From Archilochus colubris (taxonomy: Eukaryota > Chordata > Aves > Apodiformes > Trochilidae), in assembly GCA_023079485.1 (NCBI GenBank), contig CM041083.1, positions 156,754,552-156,818,551 of the forward strand: a stretch of 64,000 nt of DNA, in the 5' to 3' direction. This document shows positions 45,499-57,790 of this stretch, in pieces (within the stretch, counting starts at the first letter, position 1; the number at the start of each line of letters is the position of its first letter). Both the position numbers and the translations under genes were made by a program. The notes under the pieces were generated by a model, which saw only the letters and a program-made list of their open reading frames with translations, searched no databases and had not been told where the DNA came from.

Positions 45499-48400
45499 GG
45501 TTGCTCAGTGTCTTCTATCATATAACACAAATTAGAATAAAGTGAGCAAACAAGCCTAACCAAACGAAGAACAAATGCCAGAAAAATATCAAATGCTGGA
45601 AAACTGTACCCAGGGGGTTCTATAAACAATTACAGAAGGTCTCGAGAGGCCTTACAATGATTTTCATAACTTGATATGCAAATTTTCTCACCAGCATTTC
45701 CTTTCCTGTCTCCTTCTTCAGAGCGAGTCCAGAATTTTCATCTGAATGTCTTTAGAGGTGTCACTGTGATTGTCAAAAGAACTAAATTTCTTATTCGAGG
45801 GGGTTTATGCTCTTTCTTGCTGCTACACAAACTATGTTCTCTCCACAAGTTCTCATTACCCTTAGGAAGTATGAGAGCCAACTATAAAGTTGATCAGACA
45901 CTAAAATAGATGCAGATGGAGAAAGGAGTTTAATCTTAGAAAACAGGGAACATTTCTGAGCCAAGTTTATATCGCAGTTAGTGTTGCTTTTGTCGCAAGG
46001 CAAATGTATGTTTAGAATAACATGACTGTCAAAGGAAATCTTTACAGCCAAGGAGGACCTCAAGAGTCTAAGCAGGGAGATTATTTGTATAACTACACAC
46101 ATAAATTTACTAAATGTAGGTTACGCATACAGCCGGAATTTCCAAACTCTCCCCATGAAAACGATGGGCAGAGTGGCTTTTCACCAGGTCTCCCTGCAGC
46201 TCCTACCTGCCTGAGGCTGGGTGGGCCCTCAGCAAGACCCGGGCTTTAATTTAGCTCCTCTCTGGCACAAAGATTGATATCCTCAGTGGCACTTACCCAA
46301 GAAAAGCCCTGGGAGGCAGTGCATTTCTGATACGCTGAGGCGCAATTTCCTTCCTATTTCCCATCTGCTCTCAAATGCTCCTAATTTAGTGCAGGCTTAC
46401 ATCAGCATGGAACTACTTCCCTGTCAGCACAGGCTCAGATGCTTTAGCCAGGTGGTAAAGAAGTAAGGGCCACATTCAACCCTTACTCCCCAGTCTCCCA
46501 TACCCCACCTGCTCTCTGCCCACCTGTTCTCAGCAGACTACTGATGGAGAGGCATGAGTTCTGCACCTGATTCTTCCACTTGGGTAATCCAAACCATGGT
46601 CCATCAACAAGTCCATGAAGGATTTAGTGCAAAACTTTTCCTTCATCTCGGGTGCATGTGGAAAATAATTGGAATATAGTTCATACTACACAGTGTAAAT
46701 AACTGTAGGAATACACTGAACACAAGTTCCTGAAGTAAAGTAAAACCCTTACTACATGGAACCCAGATCCAATTATTTGAGTTTTTCCAGAAGAAAAACC
46801 TCCAGATAGTATTGTTAAGAGAAGACACACAGAATATGATAAAGAAATAACCCTTAAAAACTGTGTTGAAGGAAAAATTCCAACCCATCTGCAGGAAATG
46901 GTTCATATAACTTGGAGAAGCCTCAGCCTTGCCGAGGAGCAGTCTTGGCAAGGTTCAGAAGTTTTCTATATTGTTGTTGGCAGGCTCCTGTCTCAAATCA
47001 TGATACCTCCAATTTCTGAGGTACCACACTTAAGAAAGTTTTGTTATGGCTAATTAAGCAACAGGCAGAGCAAAGCTTGTTTATTCTTTATTTTACAGGA
47101 GCGTTAATTGAGAAATAAGCAAGTGGCTTGAAATTGCCAATTGGCTAAGCAGTTTCTCATGATCTCAGAAAATTGCAAACAGTCTGTTCTCATTTCTCAT
47201 TGACTTTGTAATTTTTCATTTGAATCAGAGAGCATAGTATCTATTCCATATAAGGAATTTAAGATATTTATAAGGAGTAATTTCTTTACTTATGTTTCAC
47301 ATTAAAGTATAAGTTTTGCAGATGTCATTGCCATGGAATAATTCGCCACAGGATTTTCATCAACTCTTAGACCTTCTGTTTTTCAAAAGATATTCACTGT
47401 AATGGTCACAATGTTTGTAATAGCACACAAATAAAAATTGAGGCTAGAAAGGAAACTTGTGTTATTACTCCATACTGGTGCCTATGCAAAGTTTACATAT
47501 CTGTCTAGTGTCCAAGAAGATAATTCCATATCAAATATAGAAGACTTGGCTATATCTGAAAACCTACCTCTAGTCTAAAAGAGTGTTTTGCTACCATGGG
47601 AGTAATATGCTGTCATTAAACTGTACAAAGGAAAATACCTGTTCATGATAGAGGAATGATGTTATGGTAGCTGTTTAATTAAGATACAGCCCAAAAGCAT
47701 TTCTATTTTTTCATTTTTAAACAAGGCAAGGAAACAGATAGAATATAGGAAATTGATTGCATAAAAAAATAAGTAGTTTGTTCTTATAATTTTCCATATA
47801 TCAGGATACTTGGGCACAAACTACATTGACATAATTAAAGCAGTCAGAAGCTTAGACCATGTTATGTTTTTCCAATGTATCACATTATTCAGGAGCATGT
47901 TTCTCCGTGATTTACACTCTGTACTGTGGAAATACTTTAAGACTTCTCATCCTGGTTTCATTTTTGTACAGATTTGCCGTAACAGATAAACTAAGATGCT
48001 GTAGCCAAAACATTGGTGAAAATAGATTACATATTTCATTATGAAGGTTTACTGTCCCCTAACATTACTCCCAAACTTTGATATTCAGGATATATCTTTC
48101 GTAGAAATTAAATACTGAGCCCAGCTGGCAAGGACCAGGCTGACTTTGTACTTTTAAACTCTTCTACTTTCAAAATCAGGATGGCTGCACTCACACTGCC
48201 TGCTAAGAATGGCTGCTGGCCTGTGTGTACTCCCAAACCATGCCAAGGAATCTTTTAGTGGAGTCCTAAGTAGAATACAGGAAAAGCATACCATGAGCTG
48301 TTTAAATAATTTAATGTTACAGATGATCAAATTCCCATGCCAATGAACGTTCCCTGGAATTCCTTTATTTACTAGTAGAGACACAAACCTTGAAGAATGA

Positions 48401-48567
48401 TTCTCATAACCTAACTGCCCATGTCTTCAGTGTACATGCTATCACCTTGAGTTAATCACACTAAATTGCTTTCATAGCCAAAGAGTTAATCATCTTAAAG
48501 AATAAATCCTCTCACCCAATTTAACTGCCTGCAATATGATGAGATAATTCATTATTTATAAAGAGCC
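45499..48567. other. noncoding DNA, no gene seen
   Basis: Unique-looking AT-rich DNA. A less AT-rich segment lies near 46120-46260 with a few CpGs, but no open frame or promoter signal there could be supported. Segment 47090-47220 is rich in TAAT and CAAT words and reads like a possible conserved noncoding element, without proof. Confidence 0.5.
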
Positions 48568-50563
48568 CTCTTCAGGGATCTGCTTCGTAGAGTACCATGG
48601 GATAAAGCTCTGGAGAGCAAAGTACCCCAAGAATATTCAGTTTTCAAGGGTCGCACAGGAGTAATGTGTCCTGTCAAAGAGGAAGTCAGACAAGAAATTC
48701 AGAACCGCATGGATGAAGAAGGAGCTCCTGGAAACACTTAAATGTAAAAAGAAAGTCTATAGAGGGTGAAAGGAAGGACAGGTAACCTGGCAGAAATATC
48801 TAGATGTTGTCTGAGCAGCCTGGGTTAGGAAAGCTGAAATACAGATAGCATTAAATCTGACCAGGAAAATTAAGAAAGAAAAATTTCTACAGGGATGTCA
48901 GTGATAAGCAGAAGACCAGGGACAATGTGATCCCTCTCCAGAAGGAAACAGGGGACTTGGTCATGTGGGATATGGAGAAGACTGAGGTTCTAGTGACTTT
49001 TTTGCCTCACTAGTCACCGGCAAGGGCTCTGGCCACACCACACCAGATGTAGAAGGCAAAGGCAGGGACTGGTAGAAGGAAGATCAACCCACTGTAGGAG
49101 AAGAGCAGGTTTGAGACTATCTAGAGAACCTGAAAGTGCACAGGTCCATGGGCCTGACAAGATCCATCTACAGCTCCTGAGGGAACTGGTAGATGAAGTT
49201 GTAAAGCTGCTTTTCAGCATATTTGAAGAGTCATGGCAGCCTGGCAAAGATCCCACTGAAAGGAAAAGGGGAAACATAATCCCAGTTTTCCAAAAGGGAA
49301 AAAAGGAAGAGAAGGAGAACAACAGAACAGTGAATTCTTCTCCTGAATGTTCTGATAAGGTACATGGAAGATGTGGAGCTGCTTGGTGGCAACTAACATG
49401 TCTTCACCAAGTGTAAATCATGCCTGAAAAACTTGCTCACCTTTTATGATGTGATCAGTGTTGGTGGAAAAGGGGAGAGCAAAGGACTCATCAATCTGGA
49501 CTTGTGCAAAGTGTTTGACACTGTTCCACACAACAACCTGGTCTCTAAATTGGAAAGATATGGATTTTATGGCCAGACTACTCAGTGAATAAGGAATAGG
49601 CTGGATGGTTACACTCAGAGAGTAGTGGTCAGTGGCTGGATGGCCACTGTGAAGACTGGAGTTCCTCAAGGGTCATTACTGGGGCCAGTGCTGCACATCA
49701 AGCTGTGTGATGTGGTCAACATGTCTGAGGGAAGGAAAGCCATCCAGAGGGAATTTGACAGGCTTGAGAGGCAGTCCTGTGTTAACCTCATGAAGTTCAA
49801 GAAGGACAAGGACAAGGTCCTGCACCTGGATCAGGCCAATCCAAAGAATATTTACGAATAGAGCAATACTAGGTCTGAGGAAAATAACTTGAATGCACTG
49901 TTTGATAAGAAGCTCAGCATGAATCAGTAATGTGCACTTGCAACCCAGAAAGCCAACCATATCCTCAGCTGTATCAAAAGAAGTGCATCCAGTAAGCTAA
50001 GGAAGGTGGTTCTCTGCCTCTACTCCACTCTCATGAGAACACACCTGGAGTATTTTGTCCAATTCTGGAACCCCCAACATAAGAAGGACATGGAACTCTT
50101 GGACTGAGTCCATAGGAGGGACACAAAAATAGTCAGAGGACTGGAGCACCTCTCTTGTGATGACAGTCATAGAAAGAAAGGGGGTTGTTCATCCTGGAGA
50201 AGGCTTGAGGGGAACTTTGTAGTTGCTTTCCAGAGAGTTGTAGTTGCCTACAAGAAAGATGAGGCGGGACTTTTTATAAGGGCATGTAGTGCTAGGACAA
50301 GGGGTAATGTTTTTAAGATGGAATAGGGTAGATCTAAGTTAGACATTAGGAAGAAATTATTTACTGTGAGGATAGTGAGACACAATTCAGGTTGCCCAGA
50401 GAAGCTGTGGATGCCTCATTCCTTGAAATGTTCAAAGCCAAACTGGATGGGACTTTGAGTCACCTGATCCAGCGGGAAGAGTCCCTGCCCACACAGGGGG
50501 GCTTGGAACTAGTTGATCTTTAAGGTGCTTTCTAATCTAAACCATTTTATGATTATAGGATTA
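48568..50563 (+). mobile_element. CR1 LINE, 2 kb, RT region to 3' end, degraded
   Basis: The largest CR1 copy in the window. It begins in ORF2 downstream of the endonuclease (CCATGGGATAAAGCTCTGGAG near 48596), passes through the linker, the RT domain, the ORF2 C-terminus (TTGCCCAGAGAAGCTGTGGATG near 50392) and the 3' UTR. It ends in a decayed terminal repeat around 50543-50563. ORF2 is split over all three frames by indels and stops, for example pieces at 49111-49416 and 49625-49861. About 80-90 bp covering the catalytic F/YADD box appear deleted near 49694-49702. The copy is non-autonomous and old. The truncation point is approximate. Confidence 0.94.
49625..49861 (+). pseudogene. CR1 reverse-transcriptase remnant lacking the catalytic box
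   Basis: A 78-codon frame in the CR1 at 48568-50563. GVPQGSLLGPVL (residues 12-23) is the conserved RT block that contacts the template and incoming nucleotide. In CR1 the F/YADD catalytic box should follow roughly 20-30 residues later. Here the frame goes directly from GPVLH to LCDVV and SEGRKAIQREFDRLERQ, which is the segment normally found after the catalytic box, so that box has been lost by deletion. Upstream, LCKVFDTVPHNNLVSKLERYGF is readable at about 49501-49570 and lies before a stop. This is a decayed fossil. Confidence 0.88.
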
Positions 50564-52555
50564 TTTTTCCTCAACTGTTAAAGACAACTCAGGTGACTAG
50601 TTCAAATGGAGATGTCCATCACAGATCACATGTTTTTTCCATTGAACACTCCAGCCAAACAAGTTTTGCTGCATGGAGGTAGTAGTGCATTTCTTCTTAG
50701 CTCCCCTCTTTCTCTGAGAAGCATACGCTTGCATTTTGTTTTGGGACAGAAACATGACAAAAAAACTAAACAAAAAAGTTTTTTGTTTGTTTTGTTATCT
50801 AGTTACTAATATTTAAATTTGTCTGGAATTTATACAAAAGCCCAATATCCCTGAATTCGGTGTCAGATTTTGCCATTAGATGAGAAAACAGATATTTTAG
50901 CAGATCAACTCAAACCTTTCCAAAGCTGCCCACTTTCCTGAAAAACGCATCACAAACAATTAGGAAAGAGATTAGAGCTCAGGGGATGCCATTAAATCAA
51001 TTTCCAATTGATACTGCAAAATCACAGTGCATTCAGTGGCTGCTGATTGCTGGGAATCAACCTCATTCAGTTGTTGGGAATCTGTGCTTTGAATGGTACA
51101 ATTATTAAGTCTGTATTGTCAACTCTCTTCTTTTAAGTCTCTTCAAACTTGTCCAAATAGCTTGAGTAGATTTTATGCATTATTTACCATGTAATAAAGA
51201 CTGCAGTTATGTAAACTTAGAAAAAGAAAGTGACATTTTCTTTCCAAAAAAGCTTGTAAATTAAAGAAGAAGTAAAACAAAGTGTTGTGTTTTGTAGAAT
51301 GTAGTGTGGTAGTAGAATGTGGCTGGAGAGTTATTTGGATCAGTTCAGCACTAGAGGTACTTCTTAAAAATATGTTGACTTTAACACTGCATTGTTACAA
51401 CTTCGAGTCTCTTTAGATCTGGTAAAATCCATGGAATTCAAATGGAAGAAAAAGAATTGAAACCTAGAGTAATCAACCTGTTCCTGTACATGTAAAAATA
51501 GGTACTTCCAAGCGTGATGTCTTTCCAGAGATACAAAGTTAAATGAGTTGCTCATTGTTGATTTTTAAAAATGTCATACACCTGCTGATAACAAGGTTCC
51601 TTTAAGGTGTCTTAAAAAAATGTAGGCTGTGTTGTTCCATTCATAAGATTTTTTGAAAGAAGGTTATTAAAAGAATCAGGCAAAAATATTATTAGTGGTA
51701 GTGTAACAGCAGCAAAGCAAGAAATAAGGCAGAAGCAAAGCATTTTCTCACTACATAAATTCTGTATCAATTTTGCACCAGTCATATAAATGAGATTTAT
51801 TTCCTTTTGCATTTTTTTTCTTACAGGAATATCATAATACATGCTTTCAGTTAAGCTCACAAATATGGGACAAAATCTGTGTGTTCAAATATGGTTAAAT
51901 GCTTAGTGTTTTGGGCTTTGCTTCCCAGAACCACTGAAAAGTGCTAATTTTAAGAGATCAACTCCTTAATTCCTTAATATCTCCTAATAGCCAGTGATAT
52001 TGCAGACAGTTACAAAAGAACTGAGAAAGAGATCACGCAGAAGTGGGATGTTCCTGGCAATTCTACCTCATGAAAAAGCACAATTCTTTTCTAGAAAACC
52101 AGTCCAGGAGGACTAAGGTGCAATATGATCTCATGTTTTATTTCCTTCTCAGCTGTCTAAAAGACATGTGCATTCGTAAGAAAGGCAACTTACTCACAGA
52201 GAAAGTGGACTGCCAGATGTTTCACAGGTTAAAATCTTAAAAAAGCGCAGATCCCAAAAAGTGGGTTTCTCAGCTTAAAATTTCCCATATTAAAGGTTTG
52301 TATGAGGTTCCACTCATGATGCATCTGGGAAGTTTCTCTTTAAAAACCTGGGCAGAGGAACTAGTTGTTCTCAGACTTAGTAGTTAGAGCACTTTCAGAA
52401 AACACAGTCCCACAGAACCCATCTCCTCAGAAATTACCTCTACCACTGCAGAGTCCCAAGACGGGCAGAGCAAAATGGGAAAATAAGCAAGACGGAAGCT
52501 GATTCTCTTACTTAGTGATGAGCACAGGTACTTTCAGAGGAGAAACAGATTTTAT
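50564..52555. other. noncoding DNA between CR1 copies
   Basis: AT-rich DNA without a gene that can be supported. Segment 50990-51130 (TTTCCAATTGATACTGC... AATTATTAAG style) is unusually free of simple repeats and might be a conserved noncoding element. This is an impression only. Confidence 0.5.
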
Positions 52556-53007
52556 ATTTTTTGGGCCCCTCATTACAAGAAGGGTGACAAAGGTCTAAAG
52601 AACAAGTCTTATAAGGAGTGTCTGAAGAAACTGGTGTTATGTAGTCTGGGGAAAAGGAGGCTGAGAAGAAGCCTTATCACTCTTCAGAACTATCTAAAAG
52701 GAGGTTCTAGCAAGATGAGAGTTGGTCTCTTCTTCCAAACAGCAAGTAGTAGATAAAGTGGAAGTGGTCTCAAGCTGCACCAGGGGAGGTTTAGGTTGGT
52801 AGTAGGAAAAATTTATTTACTGAAGGGGTTGTCAGGCACCAGAACAGGCTGCTCAGGAAAGTGGTTGAGTCACCATCCCTTGAGACATATAAAAGAACAT
52901 ATAGATGTGGTTCGTAGTGGCATGATTTAATGGTAGATTTGGCACTGTGCTAGGTTAAAGGTTGGACTAGATGATCTAACCAAAACCATTCTATGATTCT
53001 GTGACAT
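52556..53007 (+). mobile_element. CR1 LINE 3' fragment, internally deleted
   Basis: A sense copy of about 450 bp. It starts near TTTTGGGCCCCTCATTACAA and then shows a short deletion before AAGAACAAGTCTTATAAGG. It continues through the ORF2 C-terminal segments (GGAAAAGGAGGCTGAG, GGTTGGTCTCTTCTTCC, GTTGTCAGGCACCAGAACAG) and ends with CCATTCTATGATTCTGTGA. The overall order parallels the copy at 6585-7580, and both belong to a 3'-end type different from 48568-50563. No intact coding frame remains. Confidence 0.93.
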
Positions 53008-53879
53008 GACTGATCCTTAAATTTACTAAGCTGCTGCATCACCTGATTAAGTAACACATCCAACTTGATAAACTATCATAAATCTTTGCTACAAAATCCT
53101 GCAATCCTAAATTCTTTTGGCATGATGAGATGGAGACTATCTGAATACTTGTGTTGAATGTGTTGAGTTTTTCCTATATTGTGTCTGCAATAATCTTAAT
53201 TGCTACATATATTTCTTAATTTACCTCATTTATTTTAATTTACTGGCCGTAATACAATGTCATCCCTTCTGGATCACATGAAACACTCAATTTATTTGTT
53301 GTGTTGCATATATTTTATATTCAGACTAAATCCTCACAACTGAGAGAACTCACATCTAACTCTTCTTTCTCTTAAATCTCAGGGAATAATTTTCGTAATG
53401 TTCCCCAGGCCTGCTTTTTTGAAATAAAGGCTCATCATTGCTGTCTAGACTGTGTTTACCTTTATATTTAATTTAACCTAAAACAGACCAGGATTCAAAG
53501 CTATCTGCTATAATTAGAGGTCCCATTATCTCTTTGCCATGTGCCAAACAAAACTGATAAAAGCATTACCTCTTGTTGGTTTGGTGGCTTGTGCAAAAAA
53601 AAGTTCCATCCCTCAAACCCAGCTATGTCAGAGCTCTAACAACAGAAAGAACGAATATTGTTCAGAGTATTTACGTGGAACTGACTTTTCCATAATATCC
53701 CAATTCTGGCAATATTTCTGTCTTTTAAACCATTAGGGAAACTTGTGTCCATGTCTAAATCCAGTCTGGAGTCACATCAGTTTTCTGACATAAAATGTCA
53801 TCACCAATTATATTTTGAGGGTAAGGATGGAGAAGTGTTAGGTTCAAATTGGCTTAATCTTTAATTCTGAAATTCAGTG

Positions 53880-53886
53880 GTGTGTG

Positions 53887-53918
<32 letters not shown>

Positions 53919-53923
53919 TATAT
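53880..53923. repeat. (TG)n/(TA)n microsatellite
   Basis: A short (TG)n start passes into TATATATG and about nine continuous TA units, then CACATATA. Confidence 0.9.
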
Positions 53924-53946
53924 TACTGAGAGCATTATCCTTTCGG

Positions 53947-53994
53947 GTTTTTTTGTTTGCTTTGTATTTTTGTGTTTGGTTTTGTTTTGTTTAT
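53947..53994. repeat. T/G-rich tract
   Basis: T runs separated by single G or GG (TTTTGTTTG, TTTTGTGTTTGG types), with only a single C and a single A in the interior. Confidence 0.8.
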
Positions 53995-54967
53995 TAAGAA
54001 AAGCCTCCACAAGGAAAGGAAATTCTGTATCATTTTCTGTTTCTACTTACTGGCCTGGCTAGAACTAGAAATTTTAAAAGTGACTACAGAACAAAAACCA
54101 GTCAAGAAAAGTTATGTCAGCTTTTTTTGAAAACCAAAGTACTGATTCATTGGAAACACACTTTGAGTTTTAGACAGTTGTTTAAGTCAGTTCTTCTTTT
54201 ATTTAAACTTACATACCCATTCCAGATTTAACAAAGACTCTTGTCAGTAATGCCATCAGGGAAAGTGGTCCCTGGCAGGTTCAACTTTGGTGGTAAGGTT
54301 AGAGGATAGAGTTTGCTAACAAAATCCACTGCTTGCCAACCCACACTGACCACATGTGATGAGTTTCCAGCAAAACCCTCTAGCATGATGAATCCAGACT
54401 GATCAGGTTTTTTTCTACCCTTGTGAAGGAAAGAGGAAAACTCTTAGTGACAGAGGAATCTTGGGGATAGACTTGCCAACAATTGTGACTTCTAAACTTG
54501 AAAACTTGAAAACTTAGGACTGCAAAACAAAACCACTTGTGTAATTACTCAACAGAATTTTTGAGTAAACTAGGTCTTAAGACCATGTTGAAGTTTATTT
54601 TAAATGGTCTTCATTTTACATGTAAAATACCTTGCAAAACAGGCTGCTATTACATCTATTGTTATTGCATTCCTATTTCCATTATGCCAGCATTTTATCC
54701 ATATAAACCAAATACGTAACTCTATGGTTGAATACTTTGGGTAGATAATTATAAATATATATAGATACATTCAAACAATGTCTGCATTTTCATGGAATTA
54801 GTGATATTAATAATTTTTAATTCGGTTCTAATTCTAAAAGGCTGCAGTAGAGAAATGAGGCATTCAGGCTTCTTGGCGACTATATTGAGAACTGCTTTTT
54901 CTCCTCCACATATGAAATAAGAACTCAGAACAATTTCTCACTGATACTGTTATATATACAGATTACT

Positions 54968-55220
54968 ATCACAGAATCATAGAATGCCAGGTTGGAAGGG
55001 GTGTCAAGGATTATCCTGTCCAACCTTCTTAGGTAAAAATATAGTTTAAATGAGATAGTCCAACAATCTGTCAAGATGAGTCTTAGAACTGTCCAATGTA
55101 GGACATCTCCCACTTCCCTTGGGAGATTACTTCAGTGTTCTCATGGTGAAAATTTTTCTTCTCAAATCTAATTGGAACCTCCCCAGAAGTAACTTGTACC
55201 CATTACTATTTTGTCCTGGG
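54968..55220 (-). mobile_element. CR1 LINE 3' fragment, antisense
   Basis: It begins ATCACAGAATCATAGAATGC, the inverted CR1 3' end. It continues with CAGGTTGGAAGGGGTGTC, a decayed UTR, and CTTCCCTTGGGAGATTACTTC, the antisense of the WN-x-LP-x-EVV coding region, then GGAACCTCCCCAGAAGTAAC. The related fragment at 9471-9708 keeps its reading frame over this region. Here the frame is broken. The 5' truncation is near 55220. Confidence 0.92.
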
Positions 55221-56969
55221 ATGGCTCATTTTGCATTTACTTAGAAGTTTCTGCATTTCTGGTGAAATATAAAATTATCACCACTACTTGAATGGGAAAT
55301 ATCATAGGAAACTTAATTTCATATTACTATGTAATCAATATGAATGTCTTGAGAGAACTGCAACCCGAAATACATCCTAAAGCTTGTAAATACATGCTCT
55401 GCAATATCCTTCTTCTGTTTAGTTACCATAATAACAGATTTGTGGAGTTTCTCCATCACATGGTTAGGTTAATTTTTTTCTACATTTATTAACTGTCCTC
55501 CGGGAAAGTGTTCACTAAATTTAAATTAATTCAAAATAGCTGGTCATCTAGGTCACAGAAATCCTGGAGGTGCTGACTGAGGAATGTAGAAGGACCACTC
55601 TCAGGTTCCAGCTACATCCTTAATTTGGAATGCTTGCTCAAATTATGTTGCAGACAAATGGGATTATTCAGATTTTAAAATTAAGCATGTGCTTAAGTAC
55701 TTTGACAAAGCAATACTATTATTCAGGGAGCTCACTGCAGATGTTAAAAGACCTAAAGATATGCAGTTGAATAGGTTTTTAAGGTTTTAGTGCATGAAAA
55801 AAAGATTGTTCCTCTCTGACCTTTTTTTCAGTTTGGATTTGCAGGCAGAAGTTTTATAGTTCATCACTTTATGGGAATGTTAATGATGAGATAAAAACCA
55901 ATCTTTTCTCCAGCTGCTGGAAAGAGTTGGATGCTTTGTATTATTAATCAGTCAAGTGTCAGTGTGAGAGGAACAATAAAAATAATAAATATTCTTCTCC
56001 AGCTGTCTCTTCTTAGCCATGTCTAGCACCTGTGATGTTCTCTTAAGAGTTCATTGACTGAGGTCAGATCACTGGCATATTTTTCTGTGGAGAAACACAA
56101 ATATAGTTTTTCTTTTTCAGCACTCAAGCCTAATAACATGGGCAGAGACGAATCCAACCACAGCAGTCTCCTAATTGCTTAGAGATTTTATTCTGAAGCT
56201 GACAACATCTCTCTTCATTCATTCAATATTATTCAGCCTTTTAAAACAGTGAAAGATTTGTTGAAACAGGTACTTTGTATTTATGAAAAAAAGGGATTCT
56301 TTTTTCTTAATGGAATTTTATGCACAAATTGGAAAGAAGTTTATAGCCAATAGTTTAAAAGATAAAAAACTTAAACAATATTATTTGTCAGAAAGCATAT
56401 TTTTACTTCATCTATGCAAAGACTAGAACTTAAACTTTAGATTACAATACAAAACAAATGGAACCCCCCAAAAAAGAAAGAAAATAAAATCTATGTCCAC
56501 CTAGAAGACAACCCCCTCCACCAATCTGTAACTTTTCAAAGACCATGGACACTCTACCCACCAATAATACACTTGTGATTCTGCTTTTACACATGCCATA
56601 TTTTTCATTTTTTCTCTCTGGAAAAAAACCAACCCACTTCATCCCTTTAGACACAAGGATCCACAAGAATACATACCGGCCATTGGTAGCATTCTGAAGT
56701 TGCAGAAAGAAGAGTAAGGTTAGAATGCCAATCTACAATTGTGAGCACAAAAGTGGTGCTGTTTGTTAGCTGCCAATAGTGACTTAATGATATTTCTCTG
56801 GCTTCTCTGTGGTTTTGTTAGGTATTTGTGATGCAGTTTCACACAACTGACAGCTAAGGTTGTATATATTTTTGGAATAACACATTTTGGTGTCATCAGA
56901 CATTCCAGAAACTGTCGAAACAGCATGGGAGTAGTTTACTCTGTCTTTCCTCAGTTATTATTTCTCAAA

Positions 56970-57345
56970 ATCAAGTTTATCCGGTTAAATTCGGCAGACT
57001 GTATTTCTGAGCTTCGGCTTTAGCCTTCGTATTGAGCACTGTGTGAAAATACATCTTGCAGCCAAATCTGCAAATAAGCTGAAGTCATAAAGAAAATATC
57101 AGGCATAGGAGTTGTGAGGCACAGGAGCACTACACATAAAGTGAACGTGCAGTGCCCCGGCTCAGGGGGAGCGGTGCTGGGCTGCTCTCAGCGGAGGGCC
57201 CGCGCCTCTGAAACCTGCTGCCTTTGGCTTTCTGCCAGAGCCCCAGTTGGGAGAAATTCAGAGTACGATGTAAAGCCTGTCTGTTCAGCAGGGCTCTTAA
57301 AATACCATTGGATTATTCTTAGCAATAGGATATGGTTCACGGAGT
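56970..57345. other. small CpG-rich patch
   Basis: About a dozen CpG dinucleotides were counted by eye in roughly 375 bp, half of them between 57145 and 57205 (CCCCGG, GAGCGG, CAGCGG, CCCGCGCC). The rest of the window rarely shows more than one CpG per 100 bp. An 88-codon plus frame (57114-57380) spans the patch with no recognised domain. The patch could be a weak CpG-island promoter, an enhancer, an exon of an unrecognised transcript or a decayed less AT-rich repeat. Confidence 0.5.
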
Positions 57346-57349
57346 TTGG

Positions 57350-57393
57350 AGGTTTTTGGTTTGTTTTTGTTTTTTTTTAATTTTTATTTTGTT
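57350..57393. repeat. T-rich low-complexity tract
   Basis: T runs broken by GG, G and AA directly downstream of the CpG-rich patch. Confidence 0.8.
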
Positions 57394-57765
57394 GCTTATA
57401 AGATCCTTGGTTATAAAGGGTGCTATATTTTTCTGATGTTTAGTATTGTCATTCAAGAGGCTTCGTCCCGATGCACAATAGTGGGAGGTCAATATTAATT
57501 AATTAGATTTGCTTCATTTTCAATCAGGCATTACTAACTTGAGTGAGGGTACAATAAAATCATGCTCTAAATCAGAGGTTCAGGGTGACTACTTCCTTCA
57601 TAGTAGGAGCAAAATTTTTAATCAACATTTCCTGATTTCAAATACAGATCATCCTCAGGTGTGTCACCTTGCATTTAACAAATTAATTGCACATTTTCCA
57701 ATTTGATGAGATCTGAGTTCTCACCAGTTTAAACTGAAATTACTTCCTGAGCTATAGACAGTTCA

Positions 57766-57790
57766 GGGGGGGGTTGCTGTTGTTGTTGTT
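57766..57790. repeat. G8 run plus (TGT)n
   Basis: Eight G, then TTGC and about four TGT units. Confidence 0.88.

Larger units (their letters stand above)
53008..54967. other. noncoding DNA, no gene seen
   Basis: AT-rich DNA with a (TA)n microsatellite (53880-53923) and a T/G-rich tract (53947-53994). The 61-codon frame that runs through both is an artefact of the simple repeats. Confidence 0.55.

Noticed and set aside
49014..49399. Minus-strand frames of 102 and 61 codons
   Set aside because: They are antisense shadows of the CR1 ORF2 remnant on the plus strand.
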